Below, piece by piece: positions 1 to 6,692 of a stretch of 9,073 bases of DNA. Source of the DNA: an uncultured Comamonadaceae bacterium (lineage in GTDB: Bacteria; Pseudomonadota; Gammaproteobacteria; Burkholderiales; Burkholderiaceae); NCBI GenBank assembly GCA_946482595.1, contig CAMLSD010000144.1, positions 1 through 9,073 of the forward strand. The letters are read 5' to 3'. The notes under the pieces were generated by a model. The model did no database searches and was not told the origin of the DNA. It was given only the letters and a program-made list of their open reading frames with translations. Made by a program: the position numbers and the translations under genes. Position 1 is the stretch's first letter. The number at the start of each line of letters is the position of its first letter.

Positions 1-1196
1 CCGTCGATGCCGGCAGCCAGGCCCACGAACACGCCGAAGTCGGTGATCGACTTGACCGGGCCCTTGACCTTGTCGCCGCGCTTGAAGTTCTGGCCGAATT
101 CGTCCCAGGGGTTCGGCTTGCACTGCTTCATGCCCAGGGAGATGCGACGCTTGTCTTCGTCGATCTCGAGCACCATGACCTCGACTTCGTCGCCCAGCGT
201 GACGATCTTGGACGGGGCCACGTTCTTGTTGGTCCAGTCCATTTCGGAGACGTGCACCAGGCCTTCGATGCCGGGTTCGATCTCGACGAACGCGCCGTAG
301 TCGGCGATGTTGGTGACCTTGCCGAACAGGCGGGTGCCGGTGGGGTAGCGGCGCGACACGCCGACCCAGGGGTCGTCGCCCATCTGCTTCAGACCCAGCG
401 AGACGCGGTTCTTCTCGGCGTCGAACTTCAGGACCTTGGCGGTGATTTCCTGGCCGACCGTCACCACCTCGGAGGGGTGACGCACGCGGCGCCATGCCAT
501 GTCGGTGATGTGCAGCAGGCCGTCGATGCCACCCAGGTCGACGAACGCGCCGTACTCGGTGATGTTCTTGACCACGCCATTGACGAAGGCGCCTTCCTGC
601 AGGGTCTCGAGCAGCTTGGCGCGCTCTTCACCCATGGAGGCCTCGACCACGGCACGGCGGCTCAGCACCACGTTGTTGCGCTTGCGATCGAGCTTGATGA
701 CCTTGAATTCGAGGGTCTTGCCTTCGTACGGGCTCATGTCCTTGATCGGACGGGTGTCGATCAGCGAGCCGGGCAGGAAGGCGCGGATGCCGTTGACCAG
801 CACCGTCAGGCCACCCTTGACCTTGCCGGACACGGTGCCGGTGACGAAGTCGCCGGATTCCAGTGCACGCTCCAGGGACAGCCACGAGGCCAGACGCTTG
901 GCCTTGTCGCGCGACAGGATGGTGTCGCCGTAGCCGTTTTCCAGCGCGTCGATCGCAACGGAGACGAAGTCGCCGACCTGGACTTCGAGTTCGCCCTGGT
1001 CATTGCGGAACTCGTCGATGGGGATGTAGGCCTCGGACTTGAGACCGGCATTGACCACGACGAAGTTGTAGTCGACGCGCACCACCTCGGCGGTGATCAC
1101 CTCGCCCGAGCGCATTTCGGAGCGCTTCAGCGATTCTTCGAACAGGGCGGCGAACGATTCCATGCCGGAGGAGGAAGCGGCAGCAGTTTGAGACAT
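1..1196 (-). CDS. rpsA: 30S ribosomal protein S1 (partial, 3' end outside window)
   Basis: S1 is the large RNA-binding protein of the small ribosomal subunit that captures mRNA leaders and helps unfold them for initiation. The window holds the first 398 residues; the family is about 560 residues, so roughly 160 C-terminal residues are missing because of the window edge, not a mutation. Repeated S1 (OB-fold) domains are visible at about residues 32-98, 116-182, 202-269 and 286-357, with a fifth starting near 374. Domains 3-5 carry the typical 'YGAFVDLGG', '[10 protein letters not shown]' and 'DFGVFVGL' strands, and '[10 protein letters not shown]' and '[14 protein letters not shown]' are near-identical to the E. 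coli protein. Domains 1-2 (ribosome-binding in E. coli) include '[11 protein letters not shown]'. The ATG at 1194-1196 is chosen because AGGA lies 6 nt upstream. An in-frame ATG at 1161-1163 (residue 12, aligned with the E. coli start) has no Shine-Dalgarno. The gene closes the aromatic/serine supraoperon and probably also has its own promoter inside cmk. Confidence 0.98.
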   Translation of the reverse strand, partial: MSQTAAASSSGMESFAALFEESLKRSEMRSGEVITAEVVRVDYNFVVVNAGLKSEAYIPIDEFRNDQGELEVQVGDFVSVAIDALENGYGDTILSRDKAKRLASWLSLERALESGDFVTGTVSGKVKGGLTVLVNGIRAFLPGSLIDTRPIKDMSPYEGKTLEFKVIKLDRKRNNVVLSRRAVVEASMGEERAKLLETLQEGAFVNGVVKNITEYGAFVDLGGIDGLLHITDMAWRRVRHPSEVVTVGQEITAKVLKFDAEKNRVSLGLKQMGDDPWVGVSRRYPTGTRLFGKVTNIADYGAFVEIEPGIEGLVHVSEMDWTNKNVAPSKIVTLGDEVEVMVLEIDEDKRRISLGMKQCKPNPWDEFGQNFKRGDKVKGPVKSITDFGVFVGLAAGID

Positions 1197-1385
1197 TGAA
1201 TTTCCTAGAGGGCCAGCCTGCGGCAGGCGATGCTTGCAACTTGCGTTGCGGGTTAGGTTGTCGAATCCGGCCTTCCAGCGTGCCTTGCAGCACAGGAGGG
1301 AGAAGACCGGGCCCATTCAGCCCGGCACGCCGCAGGCGCACCGGGTTTGACCCCGAGAAGCTTGGCGCGTTGCCGCGCGTGCGCC
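1197..1385 (-). promoter_or_regulatory. rpsA 5' leader with several small stem-loops
   Basis: This 189-bp gap lies between the aroA-cmk stop and the rpsA start and contains no gene. Read on the minus strand it holds three short hairpins: 1307-1325 (6-bp stem CCGGGC/GCCCGG, 7-nt loop), 1236-1249 (5-bp stem GCAAC/GTTGC closed by a GCAA tetraloop of the GNRA type), and 1216-1228 (5-bp stem GCCTG/CAGGC, 3-nt loop). The last ends about 10 nt before the AGGA. None is followed by a T tract, so they do not look like intrinsic terminators. In E. coli the rpsA leader folds into consecutive hairpins that S1 itself recognises to repress its own translation; a similar role here is inference. No clean promoter was found within the gap itself. 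Confidence 0.45.
1203..1206 (-). promoter_or_regulatory. Shine-Dalgarno of rpsA
   Basis: AGGA on the minus strand, 6 nt before the ATG at 1194-1196. It decides the start in favour of the longer N-terminus over the Met at residue 12. A recognisable Shine-Dalgarno is notable because the E. coli rpsA start region is known for lacking a good one and relying on folded leader RNA. Confidence 0.7.
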
Positions 1386-3392
1386 TCAGAAGGGTCGCCG
1401 TTGTGCCCACCAGCCCAGCACCTGCTCCACCGAGGCTTCGATGGACAAGGCCGAGTTGTCGAGCGACAACGCATCTGCGGCAGCCACCAGCGGCGCCACC
1501 GCCCGGGACTGATCCCGGGCATCGCGAGCTTCAAGCTCCCGCAGAAGATCGGAAATGTTAGTTGAAAATCCCTTAGAAATCAATTGCTTATGCCGCCGTT
1601 CGGCGCGTGTGGTGGCGCTGGCCGTCAGGAAGACCTTCATGTCGGCATGGGGAAACACCACCGTCCCCATGTCACGGCCGTCGGCCACCAGCCCGGGCAG
1701 GCGCCGGAACGACAACTGCAGCGCGTGCAGGGCCTGGCGCACGGCGGCATGGGCCGAGATCTGGGAAGCCATCGCGCCCACGTCCTCGCGGCGGATCGCA
1801 TCGGTCACTTCACGCTCGCCCAGCCAGGTGTGCTGGGCCGAAAAGCGCAGTGGCAGCGCACCGGCCAGGCGGGCCAGGGCGGGGGCGTCATCCGCGGCAA
1901 TGCCGGCTTCCAGGGCGGCCAGCGCGGTGGCGCGATACAGGGCGCCGGAGTCGAGGTATTCGTAACCCAGCGCATGGGCGACGCGACTGGCCAGCGTGCC
2001 CTTGCCCGAGGCCGTGGGCCCGTCGATCGTGAGCACGGGCACCTGGTCCGGATCAGCCTGCACCACACCGAACAGGGTTTCGAAGTAGTCCGGGAAGGTC
2101 TTGGCCACACACTTCGGGTCGAGGATACGCACCGGCACACGGTCGGCCGTCCCGGTCAGCGGGTGCAGCGCGGCCAGCGAGAAGCACATCGCCACCCGGT
2201 GGTCGTCATAGGTATGGATCGCCGCGGGCTGCCAGCGCTGCAGCGGCTGCACCACGATGAAGTCCTGGCCTTCCTCGACGGTGGCGCCCAGCTTGCGCAA
2301 CTCGGTCGCCATCGCGGCAATGCGGTCGGTTTCCTTCACCCGCCAGCTGGCAATGTTGCGCAGGCGGGTCGGCCCGTCGGCATACAGCGCCATGACGGCC
2401 AGCGTCATGGCAGCGTCCGGAATGTGATTGCAGTCGAGGTCGAGCGCACGCAGTGGCCACTGGCCCCGGTGCACCTCCAGCCAGTTCGGGCCGGTGTTCA
2501 CCACGGCACCCATCGCGCGGGCGGCCTCGACGAAGCGGATGTCCCCCTGGATCGAATCCGCACCGACCCCCTCGATGCGCAGCGGCTGGGCTGCTTCGGC
2601 GGCCAGCGCCCCGAGCCCGATGAAGTAGGACGCCGAGGAGGCGTCGCCCTCGACGTGGATGTCGCCGGGTGAACGGTAGCGGGCGCCCTGCGGGATGGTG
2701 AAGCGCTCCCAGCCGTCGCGCAGCACCTCGATGCCGAAGCGCTGCAGCAGGTTCAGCGTGATCTCGATGTAGGGCTTGGAGATCAGCTCTCCCTCGACCT
2801 CGATCACCACGGGTGCCTGCTCGGTCAGGAGCGGCAGCGCCAGCAGCAGGGCCGTCAGGAACTGGCTGGAGACGTCACCGCGCACGCGCACGGGCTGGTC
2901 CGTACGGGGCGTGCCACCGGCCAGTCGCAAGGGGGGGTAGCCGTCCTGCCCGAGGTAGTCGATGTGGCAGCCGATGCCGCGCAAGGCGTCGACCAGGTCG
3001 CCGATCGGCCGCTCATGCATGCGCGGCACACCGCTGACCTCGAATTCGCCACCATCCTGGGCGCTCAGCAGTGCCAGTGCGGCCGACAGCGGACGCATGG
3101 CCGTGCCGGCGTTGCCCAGGAAAAGGCGGGCCCGGCGGTTGGACAGTCGGCCGGCCAGGCCGGTCACCTCGACGACATCGCCACGCGTCACGATGCCGCA
3201 GCCCAGGTCGCGCAGCGCATCGAGCATCACGCGGGTGTCGTCGGAATCGAGCAGGTCATGGATCCGCGTGGTGCCCGCGCTCAACCCGGCAAGCAGCAGC
3301 ACGCGGTTCGAGATGCTCTTGGAGCCGGGCAGGCGCACGGACCCGGCGGCACGCAGCAGGGGGGGGAGATCCAGGAATTCGGTGGTGTACAT
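1386..3392 (-). CDS. aroA-cmk: bifunctional EPSP synthase / cytidylate kinase (AroA-Cmk fusion)
   Basis: One uninterrupted 668-residue frame carries two cytoplasmic enzymes. Residues 1 to about 441 are 3-phosphoshikimate 1-carboxyvinyltransferase (PEP + shikimate-3-phosphate -> EPSP + Pi). Its motifs are [10 protein letters not shown] (21-30), [13 protein letters not shown] (90s-102, the glyphosate-sensitive class I form), [12 protein letters not shown] (172-183), IPDAAMT (D326, equivalent to the E. coli catalytic Asp313), KETDR (E354, equivalent to Glu341), [10 protein letters not shown] (395-404) and KTFPDYF (431-437). After a linker of about 10 residues, residues 451-668 are cytidylate kinase (ATP + CMP/dCMP -> CDP/dCDP). 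It has Walker [10 protein letters not shown] (458-466), LDSGALYR (480-487), [11 protein letters not shown] (570-580), the lid region [12 protein letters not shown] and a closing [11 protein letters not shown]. Each part is about normal family length. The start ATG at 3390-3392 gives the usual Burkholderiales N-terminus, but no good Shine-Dalgarno precedes it. Similar fusions occur in Burkholderiales. It lies between tyrA (81-bp gap) and rpsA (189-bp gap). Confidence 0.96.
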   Translation of the reverse strand: MYTTEFLDLPPLLRAAGSVRLPGSKSISNRVLLLAGLSAGTTRIHDLLDSDDTRVMLDALRDLGCGIVTRGDVVEVTGLAGRLSNRRARLFLGNAGTAMRPLSAALALLSAQDGGEFEVSGVPRMHERPIGDLVDALRGIGCHIDYLGQDGYPPLRLAGGTPRTDQPVRVRGDVSSQFLTALLLALPLLTEQAPVVIEVEGELISKPYIEITLNLLQRFGIEVLRDGWERFTIPQGARYRSPGDIHVEGDASSASYFIGLGALAAEAAQPLRIEGVGADSIQGDIRFVEAARAMGAVVNTGPNWLEVHRGQWPLRALDLDCNHIPDAAMTLAVMALYADGPTRLRNIASWRVKETDRIAAMATELRKLGATVEEGQDFIVVQPLQRWQPAAIHTYDDHRVAMCFSLAALHPLTGTADRVPVRILDPKCVAKTFPDYFETLFGVVQADPDQVPVLTIDGPTASGKGTLASRVAHALGYEYLDSGALYRATALAALEAGIAADDAPALARLAGALPLRFSAQHTWLGEREVTDAIRREDVGAMASQISAHAAVRQALHALQLSFRRLPGLVADGRDMGTVVFPHADMKVFLTASATTRAERRHKQLISKGFSTNISDLLRELEARDARDQSRAVAPLVAAADALSLDNSALSIEASVEQVLGWWAQRRPF
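1501..1520 (-). repeat. perfect inverted repeat within the cmk coding region
   Basis: An 8-bp perfect stem, GCCCGGGA/TCCCGGGC, is closed by a 4-nt loop (CTGA on +, TCAG on -). It encodes the conserved Cmk motif around '[10 protein letters not shown]', and the symmetrical A-R-D-Q-S-R-A residues explain part of the palindrome. It lies about 30-50 nt downstream of the inferred start of the candidate rpsA promoter, so it could form near the 5' end of that RNA. Function is inference. Confidence 0.45.
1555..1583 (-). promoter_or_regulatory. candidate sigma-70 promoter for rpsA inside cmk
   Basis: On the minus strand TTGATT (1583-1578, 4/6 to TTGACA) is followed by a 17-nt spacer and TAACAT (1560-1555, 4/6 to TATAAT, keeping the key T1, A2 and T6). 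It sits in the most AT-rich patch I found: 10 G/C of 38 between 1553 and 1590, in a window that is roughly two-thirds G+C. Transcription would begin near 1548 and give an rpsA leader of about 350 nt. The patch encodes Cmk residues about 601-614 with codons such as ATT, TCT, TTT and ACT that are uncommon elsewhere in this gene. E. coli rpsA is also known to be transcribed from promoters upstream in or near cmk. The promoter itself is unproven. Confidence 0.5.
3359..3366 (-). repeat. eight-base poly-C tract at the 5' end of aroA
   Basis: A run of 8 G on the + strand (C on the coding strand) covers codons 9-12 of aroA-cmk (Leu-Pro-Pro-Leu). A shorter 7-base tract lies in the same gene at 2931-2937 (Pro-Pro of 'GYPPL') and another in serC at 5856-5862. 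All frames remain open, so no slippage has occurred in this copy. Confidence 0.6.
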
Positions 3393-3436
3393 GGGAGCGG
3401 GGTACGGCGAGGCGAGGGCGGCGGCGGGGCCGGCAG

Positions 3437-3469
3437 CACGGCGGCGCGACGGGGAAGCGCCGCGCCGTG
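3437..3469 (-). other. GC-rich stem-loop between tyrA and aroA-cmk
   Basis: Starting 4 nt after the tyrA stop, the minus strand can form CACGGCG/CGCCGTG (7 bp), then a 2-nt one-sided bulge, then GCGC/GCGC (4 bp) around a 9-nt loop. It occupies much of the 81-bp gap and is not followed by a T tract. It could be a weak terminator, a pause or an mRNA-processing or stabilising element. No promoter for aroA-cmk is evident in the rest of the gap, which is C-rich up to the ATG. Confidence 0.45.
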
Positions 3470-3473
3470 GGAG

Positions 3474-4358
3474 TCAGCGCGGAGCAGGCGGCTTGGGTGC
3501 CGACATCTGCCACCCCGCGCGAGCGTCGGACGCGCTGCGGATCAGGTCCTCGAGCGCGTCGGCATTGCCGGTGCGGATCACGTGTTCCATCGCGTCGAGC
3601 GTGTGGCGAAAGCGCATCGACTGCTTGAGCACTTCTTCCTTGTTGGCCAGCAGGATGTCACGCCACACGGACGGGTCGCTGGCCGCAATGCGTGTGAAGT
3701 CGCGGAAACCGGGCCCGGCCAGTGACAGGAAGTCCTTGCCGGCCGGTTGCTTGTGGATGGAGCTGAAGTAGGCAAAGGCCAGCAGGTGCGGCAGATGGCT
3801 CACGGCCGCAAAGGCAGCGTCGTGGTTCTCCGGGCTCATCTTGAGCACCTGGCAGCCGATGGCCGCCCACACGTCGGTGGCTTTTTGCAGCAGCTTCGCA
3901 TCGGTCTGCTGCAACGGCGTCAGGATCACCTGGCGCCCGGCATACAGCAGCGGGTCGGCATTGTCGACGCCGGCGACCTCCTTGCCGGCAATCGGGTGGG
4001 CCGGCACGAAGGACTCGACCTTGTCCTTGAGCACGCGGCGTGCGGCATCGACCACGTCACGCTTGGTGCTGCCCACGTCCATCAGCAGCACGCCGGGTTC
4101 AACCAGGTGGCGGATCGCCTTGAAGGTGGCTTCCGATGCGGCCACCGGCACCGACATCAGCACGATGTCGGAGCCCGACACGGCCAGCAGCGCCGATTCG
4201 GCGGCGATGTCGATCACGCCCAGGCGCTTGGCCTTGTCGGTCGTGGAGGGGGATTTGCTGTAGCCGACGACACGCTTGACCAGTCCTGCGCGCTTGAGGG
4301 CAAGCGCGAACGAGCCGCCCATCAGGCCGCAACCGATCACGCCGAGTTGGTTGAACAT
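3474..4358 (-). CDS. tyrA: prephenate (cyclohexadienyl) dehydrogenase
   Basis: TyrA catalyses the oxidative decarboxylation of prephenate (or arogenate) toward tyrosine in the cytoplasm. The 294-residue protein has the normal size for a monofunctional TyrA, with no chorismate mutase and no ACT domain. The Rossmann nucleotide loop GCGLMGGS lies at residues 9-16, followed by DVGSTK (94-99), AHPIAGKE (120-127, with the catalytic-type His121), SHLPHLLAFA (187-196) and LAGPGFRDFTRIA (213-225). The end of the second strand reads GYSKS (32-36) instead of the acidic residue typical of strictly NAD-dependent members, which hints at NADP use; this is inference. The ATG at 4356-4358 gives the family's usual 'MFNQLGVIGCG' N-terminus, with GGAG 10 nt upstream. 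A TTG at 4362-4364, two codons earlier, would put GGAG only 4 nt upstream and cannot be excluded. The C-terminus ends in a short Pro-rich tail. It lies 40 bp after pheA; the hisC paralogue found at this place in relatives is absent. Confidence 0.95.
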   Translation of the reverse strand: MFNQLGVIGCGLMGGSFALALKRAGLVKRVVGYSKSPSTTDKAKRLGVIDIAAESALLAVSGSDIVLMSVPVAASEATFKAIRHLVEPGVLLMDVGSTKRDVVDAARRVLKDKVESFVPAHPIAGKEVAGVDNADPLLYAGRQVILTPLQQTDAKLLQKATDVWAAIGCQVLKMSPENHDAAFAAVSHLPHLLAFAYFSSIHKQPAGKDFLSLAGPGFRDFTRIAASDPSVWRDILLANKEEVLKQSMRFRHTLDAMEHVIRTGNADALEDLIRSASDARAGWQMSAPKPPAPR

Positions 4359-4398
4359 GGACAAGGTGCTCCGGGGACTTCTGTGCGGTCGGGTGATG

Positions 4399-5499
4399 TC
4401 AGTGGGTGTCGAGCGGATAGGTGCCCAACAACTTGAAGAATGCGCAGACCGCGCGGAGTTCCTTCAAGGCCGTGGCCACGGCCGGCTCATCGGGGTGGCC
4501 CTGCAGGTCGATGTAGAAGTAGTACTCCCACTGCCCACTGCGCGCCGGCCGGGACTCGAAGCGGGTCATCGAGACGCCGTGCTGCTTGAGCGGCACGAGC
4601 ATGTCGTGCACGGCGCCAGGCCGGTTGGTCACCGACACCACCAGGCTCGTGCAGTCATGGCCCGAGGCCCGCGGTTGCGGATGGCGTTCGGGGTTCGTGA
4701 CGATGGCGAACCGGGTGCGGTTGTGCGGGTCGTCCTGGATGGCCGGCGCCACGATGTGCAGGCCGTATTCGCTGGCGGCCCGTTCGCTGGCGATGCCGGC
4801 CAGGCGGGGGTTCTCGGCGGCCAGCCGCGCACCCTCGGCATTGCTCGACACCGGTCGCCGCTCCACATGGGGCAGGTGGTTGCTGAGCCAGCCGTGGCAC
4901 TGCGCCAGGGCTTGCGGGTGGGCGCACACGGCCTCGATGTCGGCCAGCGAGTTGTCGCGGCGCAGCAGGTTGTGCCGCACGAACAGGCTGGTCTCGCCGA
5001 TGATGAACAGCGGCTCGGTCAGGAACAGGTCAAGCGAGCGCGCCACCACCCCTTCGGTGGAGTTCTCGACCGGCACGACGCCGAAGTCGGCGGCGCCGGC
5101 CGAGGTGGTGCGGAACACCTCGTCGATGCTGACGCAGGGCACCTTGACGATCGACGAGCCGAAAAACCCGAGGGCGGCCAGCTCGCTGAAGGTGCCGGCC
5201 GGGCCGAGGTAGGCCACGCGGGTCGGGGTTTCGAGCGCCCGGCAGGCGGACATGATCTCGCGCCAGATCGGTGCGACCGAGTCGCGCGACAGCGGGCCGG
5301 GGTTGTCGGCCTTCAGGCCGTCGATGACCTGCGCCTCGCGTTCTGGCCGGAAGACGACCGAACCTTCCTTCTTCTTGAGCTCACCGACGGCCTGGGCCAG
5401 GCCTGCACGGCGGTTGAGCAGGGCCAGCAGTTCCCGGTCGAGCGCGTCGATCTGGTTGCGCAGGGCCAGCAGTTCGGGGGCGGGGGTTTGATCAGCCAT
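4399..5499 (-). CDS. pheA: chorismate mutase / prephenate dehydratase (P-protein)
   Basis: A bifunctional 366-residue enzyme converts chorismate to prephenate and then to phenylpyruvate, the keto acid of phenylalanine. Residues about 7-90 form an AroQ-type helical chorismate mutase (conserved Arg14, the NRR at 29-31, LKKKEG, and [10 protein letters not shown] at 50-59). The dehydratase domain covers about 95-270, with [10 protein letters not shown] (97-106), PVENSTEG (143-150), AHPQALAQC (193-201) and the catalytic NRTRF (260-264). A C-terminal ACT domain at about 283-360 has [10 protein letters not shown] and ESRP (315-318), the motifs linked to phenylalanine binding, so feedback inhibition by phenylalanine is expected. 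The ATG at 5497-5499 overlaps the serC stop by 8 nt and has only a poor Shine-Dalgarno, which points to translational coupling. With this overlap there is no room for a leader peptide/attenuator like that of E. coli pheA. All key motifs are intact. Confidence 0.97.
   Translation of the reverse strand: MADQTPAPELLALRNQIDALDRELLALLNRRAGLAQAVGELKKKEGSVVFRPEREAQVIDGLKADNPGPLSRDSVAPIWREIMSACRALETPTRVAYLGPAGTFSELAALGFFGSSIVKVPCVSIDEVFRTTSAGAADFGVVPVENSTEGVVARSLDLFLTEPLFIIGETSLFVRHNLLRRDNSLADIEAVCAHPQALAQCHGWLSNHLPHVERRPVSSNAEGARLAAENPRLAGIASERAASEYGLHIVAPAIQDDPHNRTRFAIVTNPERHPQPRASGHDCTSLVVSVTNRPGAVHDMLVPLKQHGVSMTRFESRPARSGQWEYYFYIDLQGHPDEPAVATALKELRAVCAFFKLLGTYPLDTH
5492..5499 (-). other. serC-pheA stop/start overlap
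   Basis: The sequence ATGGCTGA contains both the pheA start and the serC stop (TGA, 5494-5492). The region upstream of the pheA ATG lacks a good Shine-Dalgarno at normal spacing (a GAGA lies about 14 nt away). Ribosomes finishing serC therefore probably start pheA, tying the output of the two enzymes. Confidence 0.8.
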
Positions 5500-6583
5500 G
5501 GCGTGCAGCGAATTCTCTCATGTAGTCCACCAGCGCCACGACCCCCGATTCAGGCATGGCGTTGTACAGGCTGGCGCGCATGCCGCCCACCGTCTTGTGG
5601 CCCTTCAGCTGCAGCAGGCCGCGCTCGCGCGCGCCGGCCAGGAAGGCCTCGTTCAGCTGGTCGTCAGGCAGGAAGAAGGGAACGTTCATGCGCGAGCGGC
5701 ACTCGCTCGCCACCTTGTTGACGTACCAACCCGAGCGATCGATGTAGTCGTACAGCCGCTGCGAGCGGGCGATTGCGCGGCGCTCCATCTCGGCCACACC
5801 CCCCTGGCGCTTGAGCCACTGGAACATCAGGCCGGCCATGTAGATCCCGTAGGTCGGGGGGGTGTTGAACATCGAGTCGTTGTTCGCCACGGTGCGGTAG
5901 TCGAACGCGGAGGGGCAGCAGGGCAGGGCGTGGCCCAGCAGGTCTTCCCGCACGAACACCAGCGTCACGCCGGCCGGCCCGATGTTCTTCTGCGCACCGG
6001 CAAATGCCAGCCCCACACGCGACCAGTCAATGGTGCGCGAGGCAATGTGCGAGGAGCAGTCGATCACCAGGGCGGCGCGGCTGCCGAGTGCGGCCAGGTC
6101 GGGCAGCTCATGCGTCTCGACACCGTGGATGGTCTCGTTGGTGCACAGGTGCACATAGGCCGCGTCGTCGCTGAGCTGCCAGCTCGCGGGGGCGGGCCAC
6201 CCGGTGTGGTGATCGGCCTCGTTGCTGGCGGCCACACGCGCCGTGCAATAGCGCGCGGCTTCCTTGTGCGACTTCAGCGACCACGACCCGGTGATCACGA
6301 AGTCGGCGGCCGTGCCGCGCGACAGGTTCATCGGCACGATGGCGTTCTGGCCCAGGCCGCCGCCCTGCATGAACAGGACCTTGAAGTGCGGCGGCACGGC
6401 CAGCAGTTCACGCAGGTCGGCCTCGGCCTGGTCGCGGATCGACATGAACTCGCGGCCGCGGTGGCTCATCTCCATCACGCTCATGCCGCTGCCGTGCCAG
6501 TCGAGCATTTCGGCGGCAGCCTGGGCCAACACTTCATCGGGCAGGGCCGCCGGGCCGGGAGCGAAGTTGTAGGGTCGGGTCAT
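5492..6583 (-). CDS. serC: phosphoserine aminotransferase
   Basis: SerC is a PLP enzyme that moves the amino group of glutamate to 3-phosphohydroxypyruvate to give O-phosphoserine, and also acts in the 4-phosphohydroxythreonine branch of pyridoxal phosphate synthesis. The protein is 363 residues, the usual length. Visible motifs are [11 protein letters not shown] (5-15), the helix-turn [16 protein letters not shown] (71-86) near the phosphate of [11 protein letters not shown] (149-156), Asp175 in 'VIDCSS' (the residue that contacts the pyridine nitrogen), and the Schiff-base Lys199 in [12 protein letters not shown]. The segment reads SSHIASR where E. coli has SSDFLSR, a mild deviation outside the catalytic residues. 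The ATG at 6581-6583 is chosen because it gives the conserved N-terminus. The frame stays open upstream to an ATG at 6661, but that 26-residue extension is unlike the family. Only a weak GAG lies 5 nt before the start. serC heads the aromatic block 109 bp after gyrA and overlaps pheA. Confidence 0.97.
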   Translation of the reverse strand: MTRPYNFAPGPAALPDEVLAQAAAEMLDWHGSGMSVMEMSHRGREFMSIRDQAEADLRELLAVPPHFKVLFMQGGGLGQNAIVPMNLSRGTAADFVITGSWSLKSHKEAARYCTARVAASNEADHHTGWPAPASWQLSDDAAYVHLCTNETIHGVETHELPDLAALGSRAALVIDCSSHIASRTIDWSRVGLAFAGAQKNIGPAGVTLVFVREDLLGHALPCCPSAFDYRTVANNDSMFNTPPTYGIYMAGLMFQWLKRQGGVAEMERRAIARSQRLYDYIDRSGWYVNKVASECRSRMNVPFFLPDDQLNEAFLAGARERGLLQLKGHKTVGGMRASLYNAMPESGVVALVDYMREFAARHG

Positions 6584-6625
6584 GGGTTCTCGGGCGCGCT
6601 GCGGCCTGTCAACGGTGGGAAGGGC

Positions 6626-6651
6626 GGGGCCGCACCGTGCAGGGCGGCCCC
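6626..6651 (-). other. strong stem-loop between gyrA and serC (possible weak terminator)
   Basis: A perfect 8-bp G/C stem, GGGGCCGC/GCGGCCCC, has a 10-nt loop and lies about 40 nt after the gyrA stop. The sequence after it on the minus strand is GCCTTCCC, not a T run, so it is not a canonical intrinsic terminator. It may partly separate gyrA from serC or protect the gyrA 3' end after RNA processing; both are inference. Confidence 0.45.
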
Positions 6652-6662
6652 AGACGTTCAAG

Positions 6663-6681
6663 GCGGGATCGGTCCTCCCGC
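6663..6681 (-). other. second stem-loop just downstream of gyrA
   Basis: A 6-bp stem, GCGGGA/TCCCGC, with a 7-nt loop begins about 11 nt after the gyrA stop and is followed on the minus strand by CTTGAACG. With the hairpin at 6626-6651 it forms a tandem pair filling much of the 109-bp gyrA-serC gap. Confidence 0.4.
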
Positions 6682-6692
6682 GCGGTCAAGGG

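Noticed and set aside
1161..1163. Alternative rpsA start at residue 12
   Set aside because: It aligns with the E. coli start but has no Shine-Dalgarno, while the upstream ATG has AGGA at 6 nt.
252..1199. + strand frame (315 codons) antisense to rpsA
   Set aside because: It is the complementary-frame shadow of rpsA; the His/Asp/Gly/Val-rich composition reflects complemented codons, not a protein family.
1307..1325. Intrinsic terminator after aroA-cmk
   Set aside because: The 6-bp hairpin is followed by a mixed T/C stretch (TCTTCTCCC), not a T run, so it is listed only as part of the rpsA leader.
1584..2672. + strand frame (362 codons) antisense to aroA-cmk
   Set aside because: Same kind of shadow; the opposite strand encodes intact AroA and Cmk motifs across the whole stretch.
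2962..3771. + strand frames spanning the tyrA-aroA gap
   Set aside because: They run antisense through two convincing genes and have no start signal or recognisable motif.
4276..5721. Long + strand open frame (481 codons) antisense to pheA
   Set aside because: It mirrors pheA and the edges of its neighbours, has low-complexity Arg/Gly/Ala/Val-rich composition, and resembles no family. Long antisense frames are normal in GC-rich DNA. pheA on the other strand has all its motifs.
6607..6612. Perfect TTGACA -35 hexamer on the minus strand just upstream of serC
   Set aside because: At 17-nt spacing the -10 position would be GAACCC, immediately before the serC ATG, so it has no -10 match and would start transcription inside the gene. 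Probably chance.
6584..6661. 26-residue N-terminal extension of SerC from an ATG at 6661
   Set aside because: The extension is Arg/Pro-rich, runs through the hairpin at 6626-6651 and is unlike the family. The Met at 6583 gives the conserved start.
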